From the NCBI GenBank assembly GCA_016841875.1, contig JAENYG010000002.1:52549-116548 (forward strand): 64,000 bases of DNA. Reading direction: 5' to 3'. Position 1 is the stretch's first letter. Each line of letters opens with the position of its first letter. This document shows, one piece after another, positions 45,555 through 53,761 of the stretch. Below the pieces are notes generated by a model. It was not told the DNA's origin and searched no databases. It worked only from the letters and a program-made list of their open reading frames with translations. A program made the translations under genes and the position numbers. The stretch comes from Syntrophomonas sp. (GTDB lineage Bacteria; Bacillota; Syntrophomonadia; Syntrophomonadales; Syntrophomonadaceae).

Positions 45555-45583
45555 GGAAGCAAGGGGACGTTCTTTTTGCTTCC
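45555..45583. repeat. GACGG-type palindrome (GGAAGCAA stem)
   Basis: GGAAGCAA and TTGCTTCC enclose GGGGACGTTCTTT. It starts directly after the TAG of the YkuK-like gene. Confidence 0.9.
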
Positions 45584-45877
45584 TTCGCAGTTTTATATCC
45601 ATTTCGCTTTTCCTCACAAAATTCTACAACCGGGTAGATTAATAATATTACCTTAGTAGCCAGTCCGGCTGTTGGTGGTACAACAGAATCCTCCTTCTGG
45701 CATCACCCCACTCTCATCTCCTGCATCCAAGTCTTAGATTCTAACCGGCGCCGTAGGTGCCGAGCCACACCAACCAGTACATTCACCAAATAGAACCACA
45801 AGGTCGGATTTATATTTCCGGCAGCAAATTTCCGCTTTCACTCCCCATGAAGACAAATTATATTTAGATTCATAAAA
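45584..45877. other. Intergenic region without accepted gene
   Basis: A minus-strand open frame from about 45843 to 45703 encodes one hydrophobic helix and a basic tail, but it has no clear start. No transposase or RNA gene is recognised. Confidence 0.35.
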
Positions 45878-45923
45878 TGCGACAAATTGAGAACCGTCCC
45901 CTGTCGCACGTCCCCTGTCGCAG
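45878..45923. repeat. GACGG-core palindrome (TGCGACA stem) with duplicated arm
   Basis: TGCGACA (45878-45884) and TGTCGCA (45902-45908) enclose AATTGAGAACCGTCCCC. The right part CGTCCCCTGTCGCA is then repeated at 45909-45922. Confidence 0.75.
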
Positions 45924-46151
45924 AGAATTAGTTATAATATGCGCAAGGGGCAGGTAATTTCACCCAAAAAGAGAATAACTATAAACAATATTGTTGGCGA
46001 TCTCAATTATTGAACAGGATAAGTCTGCACATAAGATATTGTTGTTATAAATCATTAACAGGATAAACCGGAAACCTATAATTTTCAGCTATAAATGGCA
46101 AAATCTCCAACTGAGAGGGATATCCATCTGTACAAAGGAGGGGAACAGCGG

Positions 46152-47900
46152 ATGAACTCAGGAATTATCTTGATGGAGGGGAAGCTGACCGGCGAACTGT
46201 TCGAAAGGCTTAAGGAGCACTATCAGGACCAGCAGATAGATGCTTCATATATAGAATACCAATGGCGGCAGTGGGAAGGTCAACCCGGCCTGCTGGTTTT
46301 TAGAGCGGTACAGGATGGACAGGATCGAGCCTGGATCATCTATAATCCCGAAATCAGCAGGATTGAAGATATAGTAATGGGTACCGATGATGGTACAGTG
46401 CAGTCCGAGGCAGTCATGGATGCGCTGATTGCCCGAGAAAATTTGGTGGCCGCGGAGATACTGGCTGAAGATCAGGACAAATACCGCATTTTAGTTGATT
46501 ATGGATTTCGCCCCACCCATTCATTTATTAGAGCAGGTTTCAACTTAGTAAAACTTGAAATGAGCACCAGCGTGCTGCTGCGCAAATTGAAAGGGTACAA
46601 GCCTGAATCGGAAATTAATCCAGAAGTGGTGGCAGTGGAAAAGGTATCGGCAGCCGGAAGCGAGGCAGAGATAAAAGAAGGACTGGAAAAACTGCTGCAA
46701 AAGCTGGGAGGATTAGAAAGCTTTGTCAGCCCCGGGCAGAGAGTGGTTATAAAGCCTAATGTAGTCAGCGAGCATGGGCTTAAAGACGGTATATACAAGG
46801 GAGGCATTGTTACTGATCCCCGACTTATAAAAGCCCTGGTCGAAATACTTCTGCCGCTAGCGGGCAAAATCCTAATTGCCGAGGGTTCATCCATCAACCG
46901 GAGTGAAACCAGCAAAATGTTCGATCATTATGGCTATAAAGAAATAGTTGAACTTAACCCGGATAAAATTTCATTGGTGGACTTGAACCAGGATGAAGTA
47001 ATGGAGAAAACAGTTCCCAGAGGTAAACGCATGGTATCCCGAAAAATACCAGTTACCCTGGAAGCGGCAGATGTGATCATCAGTGTACCAGTTATGAAGA
47101 TACACTTTGCGGCAGTAGTTTCTCTCAGTATAAAAAATCTGCAGGGAGCAGTGCCCCCCCTGGAAAAATACATGTCTCACTTCTACGGACTGTGGCAGAG
47201 TCTGATCAATATCAACCACCTGGTAAAACCGGCCTTGATTATTATCGATGGTCTCTGCGGGCAGGAAGGTTTCGGTCCCATATCCGGCACCCCCCGGCAG
47301 ATGGACGTACTGATAGCAGGTACCAACCCGGTAGCAGTGGATGCGGTTGCCACCCGGATTATGGGCATAGCACCTGAAGATGTACCCACCTGTTTCCTGG
47401 CGTACCTGCAGGGCTTCGGTCCCCTGGATATAGATAACATAGAGATTATTGGACCCCCTTTGGAGGAGATATCCTATCCCTTCCAGCAGCCCGAGCTCGA
47501 TTTGAGCGGGGGAAAGAATATTGCCCTTCATAATGGGTATGCCTGCCCCGGGTGCAGGGCTTATCTGCACTTTGTAATGAGCAAGCTCAGAAAATCCGAC
47601 CCGATAGAAAACAGCCGGCTGTTGATAGATCGCCCCTTCCCGAATCCAGTTAACATATTTTTCGGTCCAGATACCGAACATGAAATAAACCCGCAGGAAA
47701 CAAATGTATTCATGGGTGTTTGCCAGCAGCACCATGCTCATATGGGAATTCATATACCCGGCTGTCCGCCCCATTCAGAAGCTTTAATCGACAGCATCTA
47801 CAGCCTGTTCCCTGATGTAGAGAAAGCCAAATACGCTGATAAAAGCGAAGAAGCCAGACTGGGCGAGATGCTGCAGGAAATACTCGCGATGCACAAGTAG
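46152..47900 (+). CDS. GNAT-like plus DUF362 fusion protein
   Basis: The 582-residue protein has an N-terminal part ending YGFRPTHSFIRAGFNLVKLEMS, like the last strands of a GNAT acyltransferase (to about 150). The DUF362 domain follows (VVIKPNVVSEHG, GKILIAEGSS, VMKIHFAAVVSLSIKNLQGAVP, GTNPVAVDAVATRIMG). A C-terminal part has CPGCRAYLH and GIHIPGCPPH. AAAGGAGGGG precedes ATG 46152. DUF362 proteins often carry Fe-S domains; here the Cys motifs are atypical. Function unknown. Confidence 0.82.
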   Translation: MNSGIILMEGKLTGELFERLKEHYQDQQIDASYIEYQWRQWEGQPGLLVFRAVQDGQDRAWIIYNPEISRIEDIVMGTDDGTVQSEAVMDALIARENLVAAEILAEDQDKYRILVDYGFRPTHSFIRAGFNLVKLEMSTSVLLRKLKGYKPESEINPEVVAVEKVSAAGSEAEIKEGLEKLLQKLGGLESFVSPGQRVVIKPNVVSEHGLKDGIYKGGIVTDPRLIKALVEILLPLAGKILIAEGSSINRSETSKMFDHYGYKEIVELNPDKISLVDLNQDEVMEKTVPRGKRMVSRKIPVTLEAADVIISVPVMKIHFAAVVSLSIKNLQGAVPPLEKYMSHFYGLWQSLININHLVKPALIIIDGLCGQEGFGPISGTPRQMDVLIAGTNPVAVDAVATRIMGIAPEDVPTCFLAYLQGFGPLDIDNIEIIGPPLEEISYPFQQPELDLSGGKNIALHNGYACPGCRAYLHFVMSKLRKSDPIENSRLLIDRPFPNPVNIFFGPDTEHEINPQETNVFMGVCQQHHAHMGIHIPGCPPHSEALIDSIYSLFPDVEKAKYADKSEEARLGEMLQEILAMHK

Positions 47901-47904
47901 GGGG

Positions 47905-47932
47905 TCACTTCAAACCGTCCCCCTGTCCATCG
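47905..47932. repeat. Degenerate GACGG-core element
   Basis: TCACTTCAAACCGTCCCCCTGTCC lies directly after the DUF362 gene. It keeps the reversed core, but the stem is lost. Confidence 0.4.
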
Positions 47933-48100
47933 GCCGCGATTTGATTGGTGTTTTACTGACGGAGAAACACCTCCTTATCCGCAGAGAAAAAAATATGATA
48001 TAAGCGCAATATTTACAGGAGAAATAATATATAATTTGTAAATAGGAATAACATTTAATTCCAGGCATTATAATAGATTATCAAAGGGACAGGAGTATTT

Positions 48101-49066
48101 ATGAAACTGAGAAAAACTTTCTATATAATAGCTGCAGTTTTTGCGGTCTGGCTGGGTGTTACAATTTATTTCCATTATCAGCATTGTATAACCATCAAAG
48201 CATGCGATGTCTATGAGGAACTGAAATTCGGGGACCAGACCCTGTATATAACCGAAATCCGTTGGGACAGTTATATGCGCGATACCAGTGATTATCCTGA
48301 GGGGGAAGGACCCTGGTACTGGAACTGGTATGTCGATTCCAAATTGCCCCCCAATATATCTCTGGCCATATACAGGGTATGTGATTTTTACAGCCGTCCT
48401 CAAGTACAAACTGAAAATACCGGAATGTTAACTGTTAAAGGGATAAGGTTAGGAGACTTTTCCGAACAGGCCAACGTTAATGAATTCAACCGGTACCTGA
48501 TTTTTATACATGACTGCAACAAAACAGTATATTCCGGTGAGGCCAAAGGAGCGATCAGTGAAGTAGGAAAATCCAACGTCCTGCACTTCTATCGGCAGGT
48601 ATATGAGGTCCCCCAGGACATAGGGGTAGTTGGATTGACCGTCTACGATACTACCACCAAGATTACCAGAACCATAGGGATATATCCGAAATGGGATACT
48701 CACCGATACAGTTTTTTTGAAAAAAAGCCCTATTACCATATGTTTGAACCTGAAACTACCGTCAATAAATTTGTGGAACAGCTAAAGAAAAATGATCAAG
48801 CAGCAGCCGAACAGTACATAGCGGAAGAAAAAAGGGAAACTTTTCCCTGGAAACGGGTTCAGCACAGCTTATGGACGACTGCACCACCGCACATGTATGC
48901 CTGTTATGAAAACAGCTATTCCAATTTTGAAAATGTCTACTCCTGTCAGGTCGAGTTTACCGCCGGCAGCGACGAGGACGCTTCCGTAGTAGCCAGGCAG
49001 GTCCTGTACCTGGTTATGCGGGAAGGCAGTTGGAAGATTATCGATGCCAGTGTGCTTAGTAAATAA
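48101..49066 (+). CDS. Membrane-anchored hypothetical protein
   Basis: The 321-residue product has one N-terminal anchor helix and an extracytoplasmic part. The last 100 residues (VNKFVEQLKKNDQAAAEQYI through VMREGSWKIIDASVL) resemble DUF4829 or NTF2-like domains of Firmicute envelope proteins. The middle part is rich in Tyr and Trp. GACAGGAG precedes the ATG. No clear function. Confidence 0.8.
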   Translation: MKLRKTFYIIAAVFAVWLGVTIYFHYQHCITIKACDVYEELKFGDQTLYITEIRWDSYMRDTSDYPEGEGPWYWNWYVDSKLPPNISLAIYRVCDFYSRPQVQTENTGMLTVKGIRLGDFSEQANVNEFNRYLIFIHDCNKTVYSGEAKGAISEVGKSNVLHFYRQVYEVPQDIGVVGLTVYDTTTKITRTIGIYPKWDTHRYSFFEKKPYYHMFEPETTVNKFVEQLKKNDQAAAEQYIAEEKRETFPWKRVQHSLWTTAPPHMYACYENSYSNFENVYSCQVEFTAGSDEDASVVARQVLYLVMREGSWKIIDASVLSK

Positions 49067-49078
49067 GTTAACATTTCT

Positions 49079-49112
49079 ATGCTATGGGTCCAACCGACCA
49101 TAGCATTTGTTA
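49079..49112 (+). terminator. Intrinsic terminator
   Basis: ATGCTATGG (49079-49087) and CCATAGCAT (49098-49106) with a 10-base loop, then TTGTTAT, 13 bases after the gene stop. Confidence 0.8.
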
Positions 49113-49220
49113 TCCATCCAGTCCGAGCCAACGACAAAAAACGACAAAACATACAATTTAAATTAGGTATTGCCTCCCTCTCTGGGGTATAATCAACATA
49201 TCAGGAAGGGGGACCTTATA

Positions 49221-50510
49221 ATGTGTGACACCATGGTGGCTCTCGGTTTGGCAACCCGGGATGGGAATGTACTGTTCGCTAAAAACAGTGACCGCCAGCC
49301 TAACGAGCCTCATATTATGGTTCGCATCCCTCGGAAAAACCACCCGGCGGGTGAAAAAGTAAAATGCACTTATATTGAAGTTGAGCAGAGCGAACTGACC
49401 TATGAGGTGTTTCTTCTCAAGCCCTCCTGGATATGGGGATGTGAAATGGGAAGCAACGAATTCGGCCTTAACATAGGTAATGAAGCTGTCTTTACCCTGG
49501 AAAAATACTCTAAAACCGGGTTAACCGGTATGGATATGATCCGACTGGCGCTGGAGAGATGTAAGAACAGCCTGGAGGCTCTGAACTTCATCACTTCTCT
49601 TCTCGAAGAGTACGAGCAGGGAGGAAACTGCGGATATAAGAAAAAGTTCTACTATCACAACTCGTTCCTGATTGCAGACCCGGAATCTGCCTGGGTGCTG
49701 GAAACCGCAGGTGAATATTGGGCTGCCGAGAGAGTCAAAGATGTCAGGAGCATCTCCAACAGCCTGTCTATCGGCAAATCCTTTGAAAAGGCACATCCCC
49801 GCCTGGTGCAGCACGCCATAGAGCGCAAATGGTGCAAATCAGAACAGGATTTTGATTTTGCCCAGTGTTACAGCGACTCTCTTTTTACCCATTTTAGCGG
49901 GGCTAAATATCGCCAGAATGTAAGCCAGGCCGCTTTGGAAAAGAATCGTGGTAAAATTGATATAAATCTCATGAAAAACATTCTGCGTTCCCACCATCCA
50001 TCCCTGGAAGGAAAACAGTTCCGGCGCTCCTCCTTGAAAAGCATTTGTATGCATGCCGGGGGAATCATCGGTGACCATACTACCGGGAGCTATATCGCCT
50101 CACTCAGTAAGGAGCAGTGCACCTACTGGCTGACCGGAAGTTCAACTCCCTGCATAAGCATTTTCAAGCCACTGTGGTTGATCGACTATGAAAACATCCC
50201 CTTTAAAGAAGAAGAATTTGAAAAGGCCCTGGCCTTCTGGGAAAAAAGAGATCAGCTGTTCCGGATGATACTTCATCATCAGATACCGGAACTATCAGCC
50301 TATTTAGAGGAAAGAGACCAGTTGGAAGAGGAGTGGATGCAGATGGTCCAGGCCATAGAAAAAGGAAATCATAATGAGATGAAAAGGATAATGGAAACCG
50401 CCTGGACCCAAGAAGAAGAACTAGTATCCAGCATGCTGGGGAAAAACCAGTTCCATCCCAGACATCTAAAAGGTTCCCCCCTCTTCCGAAGCTACTGGCG
50501 CAGAAGATAG
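49221..50510 (+). CDS. Peptidase C69/secernin-like protein
   Basis: The mature-type N-terminus MCDTMVALG puts Cys2 as the N-terminal nucleophile of the Ntn-hydrolase fold. GNVLFAKNSDRQPNEP and GGNCGYKKKF...NSFLIADP follow as in secernins and C69 dipeptidases. The 429-residue length is normal. GGAAGGGGGA precedes the ATG, which rules out the longer frame. It probably cleaves dipeptides or amides. A palindrome overlaps the last base of the stop codon. Confidence 0.9.
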   Translation: MCDTMVALGLATRDGNVLFAKNSDRQPNEPHIMVRIPRKNHPAGEKVKCTYIEVEQSELTYEVFLLKPSWIWGCEMGSNEFGLNIGNEAVFTLEKYSKTGLTGMDMIRLALERCKNSLEALNFITSLLEEYEQGGNCGYKKKFYYHNSFLIADPESAWVLETAGEYWAAERVKDVRSISNSLSIGKSFEKAHPRLVQHAIERKWCKSEQDFDFAQCYSDSLFTHFSGAKYRQNVSQAALEKNRGKIDINLMKNILRSHHPSLEGKQFRRSSLKSICMHAGGIIGDHTTGSYIASLSKEQCTYWLTGSSTPCISIFKPLWLIDYENIPFKEEEFEKALAFWEKRDQLFRMILHHQIPELSAYLEERDQLEEEWMQMVQAIEKGNHNEMKRIMETAWTQEEELVSSMLGKNQFHPRHLKGSPLFRSYWRRR

Positions 50511-50536
50511 AAGCAGGGGGACGTTCTTTTTGCTTC
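50510..50536. repeat. GACGG-type palindrome (GAAGCA stem)
   Basis: GAAGCA and TGCTTC enclose GGGGGACGTTCTTTT. The flank CAACAGGATGA after it also follows the copy at 51331. Confidence 0.9.
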
Positions 50537-50554
50537 CTCAACAGGATGACACCT

Positions 50555-50859
50555 GGGTTCAGACATCGGCTCGGGTACCCAGGGATTGCTTAACCTCAGC
50601 AAATAAATATATCTGATCTTGATCCCCATTTAGACCAAACCGAGGTTATGGTAGCCCGTGAAATAGAAAACCTATTAATGGGGCATCTCATGTATACGGC
50701 CCTCAGAAGGGAGCCAGCCTGGAGAGACTTCCTCTGCTGGATAAAGCCCTGGTCAACCTGGCTGAAATTACAGAACGAGACATGGGGGAATCGATATCTC
50801 ATGCCGGTGAACTTCTGACCGATAACACCAGCCGAGCATTAAGAACAATTAAAGATTGA
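50555..50859 (+). pseudogene. Broken partial copy of glycerate kinase gene
   Basis: Aligns with 52013-52255 and then 52601-52660 of the intact gene downstream. Shared runs include ATATATCTGATCTTGATCCC, GAGGTTATGGTAGCC, CCTCAGAAGGGAGCCAGCC and AATCGATATCTC. It lacks the first 470 bases and about 345 internal bases, and has stops and frame changes. It ends RALRTIKD and a stop, which is probably the original end of the protein. It starts just after a GAAGCA palindrome. Confidence 0.9.
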
Positions 50860-50904
50860 GTTCTCATCCTCCATAAAAAGCGGAGAACCGCCCCCATACC
50901 TGAT

Positions 50905-51177
50905 TCAATGTTGTATATCTGTTTGGATCATCTTTATTAGCATTCTTGTCAGAACAGCTCTTTCCTTATCATCTCCAACCTTCCATAATTCCTGCAAGAG
51001 CCTCTGTTCTCTATTTTCAGGGTCAATTGCTGCAGCTAATATACTTCCTATTTGAACGCCTATCTTTTCGACCGTTTTATCGGACATGCCCACCATTTCT
51101 GCTAATGATACTGCTTTGGCAAGAGTCCCTTTCCAGTTTTCCCAATGACTAAACGTTTCGGATTTATTGATCTCCAT
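50905..51177 (-). CDS. DUF3243 family protein
   Basis: A 90-residue helical protein with the DUF3243 pattern: FSHWENWKGTLAKAVSLAEMVGMSD, IGVQIGSILAAAIDPENREQRLLQELWKVGD and LTRMLIKMIQ. GAGGGTGA precedes ATG 51177. Common in spore-formers, function unknown. It lies between the broken and the intact glycerate kinase genes. Confidence 0.9.
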   Translation of the reverse strand: MEINKSETFSHWENWKGTLAKAVSLAEMVGMSDKTVEKIGVQIGSILAAAIDPENREQRLLQELWKVGDDKERAVLTRMLIKMIQTDIQH

Positions 51178-51240
51178 TAGATCACCCTCTACCATATATT
51201 TTGTATATTATTATGCCTTAAATAATTAAGAAATATGCTT

Positions 51241-51312
51241 TGAGTGACGGTTCTTTGGCCTGCAATTCCAACTTAAAGTGAGGCGTGGAACGGTTCTTTA
51301 GGCTTACATTTT
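51241..51312. repeat. Two degenerate GACGGTTCTTT fragments
   Basis: GTGACGGTTCTTTGGCCTG and GTGGAACGGTTCTTTAGGC keep the core but not the stems. They are probably decayed members of the family. Confidence 0.35.
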
Positions 51313-51330
51313 ATGGTACAATTCATTAAA

Positions 51331-51357
51331 GAAGCAGGGGGACGTTCTTTTTGCTTC
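51331..51357. repeat. GACGG-type palindrome (GAAGCA stem)
   Basis: GAAGCA and TGCTTC enclose GGGGGACGTTCTTTT, identical to the copy at 50510 and with the same following bases (CAACAGGATGA). The two loci therefore look duplicated together. Confidence 0.9.
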
Positions 51358-51539
51358 CCCAACAGGATGATACTGGGGACAGGCAGGTTGTCATTCTTAC
51401 TGTTATCCAACCCAGTTCCCAATCAAACTGCTTTATCACCCCGGCAGCTCCAGTCCGACTTCCTGCCATGCGTTTAACCTGTAAACTACGAAAGTTAAAT
51501 TAACCATATACATATTATATATTGGAGGAAGGTGAACAA

Positions 51540-52700
51540 ATGATGCGTATTATTGTTGCTCCAGATTCATTCAAGGAAAGCCTGAGTGCCAGCGAGGCTG
51601 CCCAAAGAATAACTGAAGGAATTATAAATATATTTCCTGCTGCTCAGGTCATTCAGGTACCATTATCGGATGGGGGAGAGGGGTTAACCGAATCCCTTAT
51701 AGATGCTGCCGGAGGCCGATTCATAGAGTGTCCGGTGTCCGATCCCCTGGGTGATAAAATCCAGGCCCGATACGGCATACTAAATGATCAGCGAACTGCT
51801 GTAATAGAAATGGCTGCTGCTTCCGGGCTGCCGCTGGTACCCCGCAGCAATCGTAATCCCCTGGTCACTACTACCCGCGGAACCGGAGAATTAATATTAG
51901 CCGCATTAAATGCCGGGTGTGAACGCCTGATCATAGGTATAGGCGGAAGCGCAACCAACGATGGCGGTGCAGGTATGGCCCAGGCCCTGGGAGTAAAACT
52001 GCTCGATCAAAAGGGTTCAGATATCGGCCCGGGTGCCCAGGGATTGCTGAACCTAAGCCAAATAGATATATCTGATCTTGATCCCCGTTTGGCCCAAACT
52101 GAGGTTATGGTAGCCTGTGATGTTGAAAACCCATTATATGGCCTTAATGGGGCAGCTTATGTTTATGGTCCTCAGAAGGGAGCCAGCCTGGAGATGCTTC
52201 CGCTGCTGGATCAGGCCCTGATCAATCTGGCTGAAATCATAGCACGAGACCTGGGAATGCAGGTGCATGACATTCCCGGGGCGGGCGCCGCAGGAGGCCT
52301 GGGTGCGGGACTGATGGCTTTTGCCGGAGGGAAGTTATTATCAGGCATACAGCTGGTATTTGAAATCCTGGGCTTCGAAGCGATACTGGCCGCCGGCGCA
52401 GATCTGGTCATTACCGGCGAGGGCAGCATCAACTCCCAGAGCCTTTATGGCAAAGTGCCGGTAGGAGTAGCCCGGCTGGCTAAAAAACATGATCTGCCGG
52501 TACTGGCCATTGCAGGGCAAATCGGTTCTGGAACAGAGGAAGTCTATGAAGCAGGTATAGACGCCATCATGGCCATGGCCCCCGGCCCCATCAGCCTGGA
52601 GGAATCGATATCTCGTGCCGGTGAACTCCTGACCGATGCCACCACCCGCGCCCTTAGAATAATGGAAGCAGGGGGACGTTCTTTTTGCTTCCGTTTATAA
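51540..52700 (+). CDS. glxK: Glycerate kinase (GlxK family) with element-derived C-terminus
   Basis: Phosphorylates D-glycerate, usually to 2-phosphoglycerate. The 386-residue product shows IIVAPDSFKESLSA, LSDGGEGL, GTGELILAAL, GIGGSATNDGGAGMAQALG, ACDVENPLYG and ITGEGSINSQSLYGK, all family motifs. GGAGGAAGGTG precedes ATG 51540. The last residues, EAGGRSFCFRL, are encoded by a GAAGCA palindrome; the broken copy at 50.6 kb ends differently (RTIKD). The catalytic core is intact, so the enzyme should work. Confidence 0.93.
   Translation: MMRIIVAPDSFKESLSASEAAQRITEGIINIFPAAQVIQVPLSDGGEGLTESLIDAAGGRFIECPVSDPLGDKIQARYGILNDQRTAVIEMAAASGLPLVPRSNRNPLVTTTRGTGELILAALNAGCERLIIGIGGSATNDGGAGMAQALGVKLLDQKGSDIGPGAQGLLNLSQIDISDLDPRLAQTEVMVACDVENPLYGLNGAAYVYGPQKGASLEMLPLLDQALINLAEIIARDLGMQVHDIPGAGAAGGLGAGLMAFAGGKLLSGIQLVFEILGFEAILAAGADLVITGEGSINSQSLYGKVPVGVARLAKKHDLPVLAIAGQIGSGTEEVYEAGIDAIMAMAPGPISLEESISRAGELLTDATTRALRIMEAGGRSFCFRL
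52664..52692. repeat. GACGG-type palindrome inside the glxK 3' end
   Basis: GGAAGCA (52664-52670) and TGCTTCC (52686-52692) enclose GGGGGACGTTCTTTT, all in frame within the gene, which now stops eight bases later. Confidence 0.9.
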
Positions 52701-52730
52701 ATCAAGGCTAAGAGATATAATTACTATAGA

Positions 52731-52758
52731 GGAAGCAAAAAGAATGTCCCCCTGCTTC
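52731..52758. repeat. GACGG-type palindrome, reverse copy
   Basis: GAAGCA and TGCTTC enclose AAAAGAATGTCCCCC, one base different from the family core (ATG for ACG in reverse). It forms an inverted pair with the copy at 52664. Confidence 0.85.
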
Positions 52759-52777
52759 GAAAGAGGAGTGATAGCAT

Positions 52778-53125
52778 TTGAACATGAAGATCTGGATACT
52801 GGCATCGATTGTAATACTGGCCATCGTATTTGTGCTTCTGGCCAAGCAGGGTAGAATAAGGAATAAACCTAATTATTACAGCTTGTTTATAGTGGGAATA
52901 ATGTGGGCAACTGTAGGCATTCCGATTGGTAATGAAGCGCTTACTGTATCAGGTATAATCCTGACTCTTATTGGATTATTAAACCGGAGTAAATGGAAAG
53001 AAAACCGGAGTCCGTGGAGCGATTTGAGCGAAGAAGAGAAAAAGGATAAGATTATCATAATAGTTATAGTGAGTTTTCTATTAATAGCCGGAATTGTGAT
53101 ATATCTATTCCAAAACTCACTATAA
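52778..53125 (+). CDS. Small membrane protein (115 aa)
   Basis: Three hydrophobic helices (about 4-22, 36-66, 92-111) with a charged loop WKENRSPWSDLSEEEKKDK between the last two. GAGGAG lies nine bases before TTG 52778; ATG 52784 is also possible. No family recognised. It sits between two reverse palindromes. Confidence 0.75.
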   Translation: MNMKIWILASIVILAIVFVLLAKQGRIRNKPNYYSLFIVGIMWATVGIPIGNEALTVSGIILTLIGLLNRSKWKENRSPWSDLSEEEKKDKIIIIVIVSFLLIAGIVIYLFQNSL

Positions 53126-53154
53126 GGAAGCAAAAAGAACGTCCCCTTGCTTCC
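53126..53154. repeat. GACGG-type palindrome (GGAAGCAA stem), reverse copy
   Basis: GGAAGCAA and TTGCTTCC enclose AAAGAACGTCCCC. It starts directly after the TAA stop at 53125. Confidence 0.9.
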
Positions 53155-53182
53155 TCATGGAAAAAGACTTGGAGAATAATTG

Positions 53183-53662
53183 ATGAAGAAATTTTGGAAC
53201 TGGGTTATAGTACTCACATTTCTTGCCGACATTGCATATTTTTCGCACCAGGAGTTTAACCAGCAGGATATCAGCCCTTTAATAAAGCAAAATGAACGAT
53301 TAGTACGGCTGGTTCAAGATTTACCAGCTATAACATTTTCCTATAATAACATAATTATTGACAGCCATGTCGATAGTGTAGTGTTCATACATTTCGTGAT
53401 CCGTAAACTGGCCCACTTAACTATTTATGGTTTGTTCGGCTTTTCCTTACTCCTGGCCACCAGGACATCCCTTAAAAATAAGCTGATAAGATGGCTGGTG
53501 GTGGGAATGATTGTTTTACTGGTGGCGGGCGCTGATGAAATAAACCAGTTGTATAACGTCGGCCGCACCGGCTGCCGAGAAGATATCCTCATGGATTTCA
53601 CTGGTTACGTCGTGTTCAGTCTGGTTTATTTCATCAGCAGTACCTTGAAAAAACAGACTTGA
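53183..53662 (+). CDS. VanZ-family membrane protein
   Basis: The 159-residue protein has an N-terminal helix, then the VanZ core: IRKLAHLTIYGLFGFSLLLA, GADEINQLY and GREDILMDFTGY-like CREDILMDFTGY. VanZ proteins are linked to teicoplanin resistance and envelope functions, but most members are uncharacterised. GGAG nine bases upstream supports ATG 53183. Confidence 0.9.
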   Translation: MKKFWNWVIVLTFLADIAYFSHQEFNQQDISPLIKQNERLVRLVQDLPAITFSYNNIIIDSHVDSVVFIHFVIRKLAHLTIYGLFGFSLLLATRTSLKNKLIRWLVVGMIVLLVAGADEINQLYNVGRTGCREDILMDFTGYVVFSLVYFISSTLKKQT

Positions 53663-53663
53663 A

Positions 53664-53692
53664 GGAAGCAAAAAGAACGTCCCCCTGCTTCC
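53664..53692. repeat. GACGG-type palindrome (GGAAGCA stem), reverse copy
   Basis: GGAAGCA and TGCTTCC enclose AAAAGAACGTCCCCC, one base after the vanZ-like stop. Confidence 0.9.
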
Positions 53693-53761
53693 CCCGGTAG
53701 AGTACTCTTCGCAAGTGATGGCCTCGTTACAGCCAGCCATTACCTTTATTACATGAAAACT

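Noticed and set aside
45703..45843. Minus-strand frame with a hydrophobic helix and basic tail
   Set aside because: No start codon or ribosome binding site; no match to a known transposase or protein.
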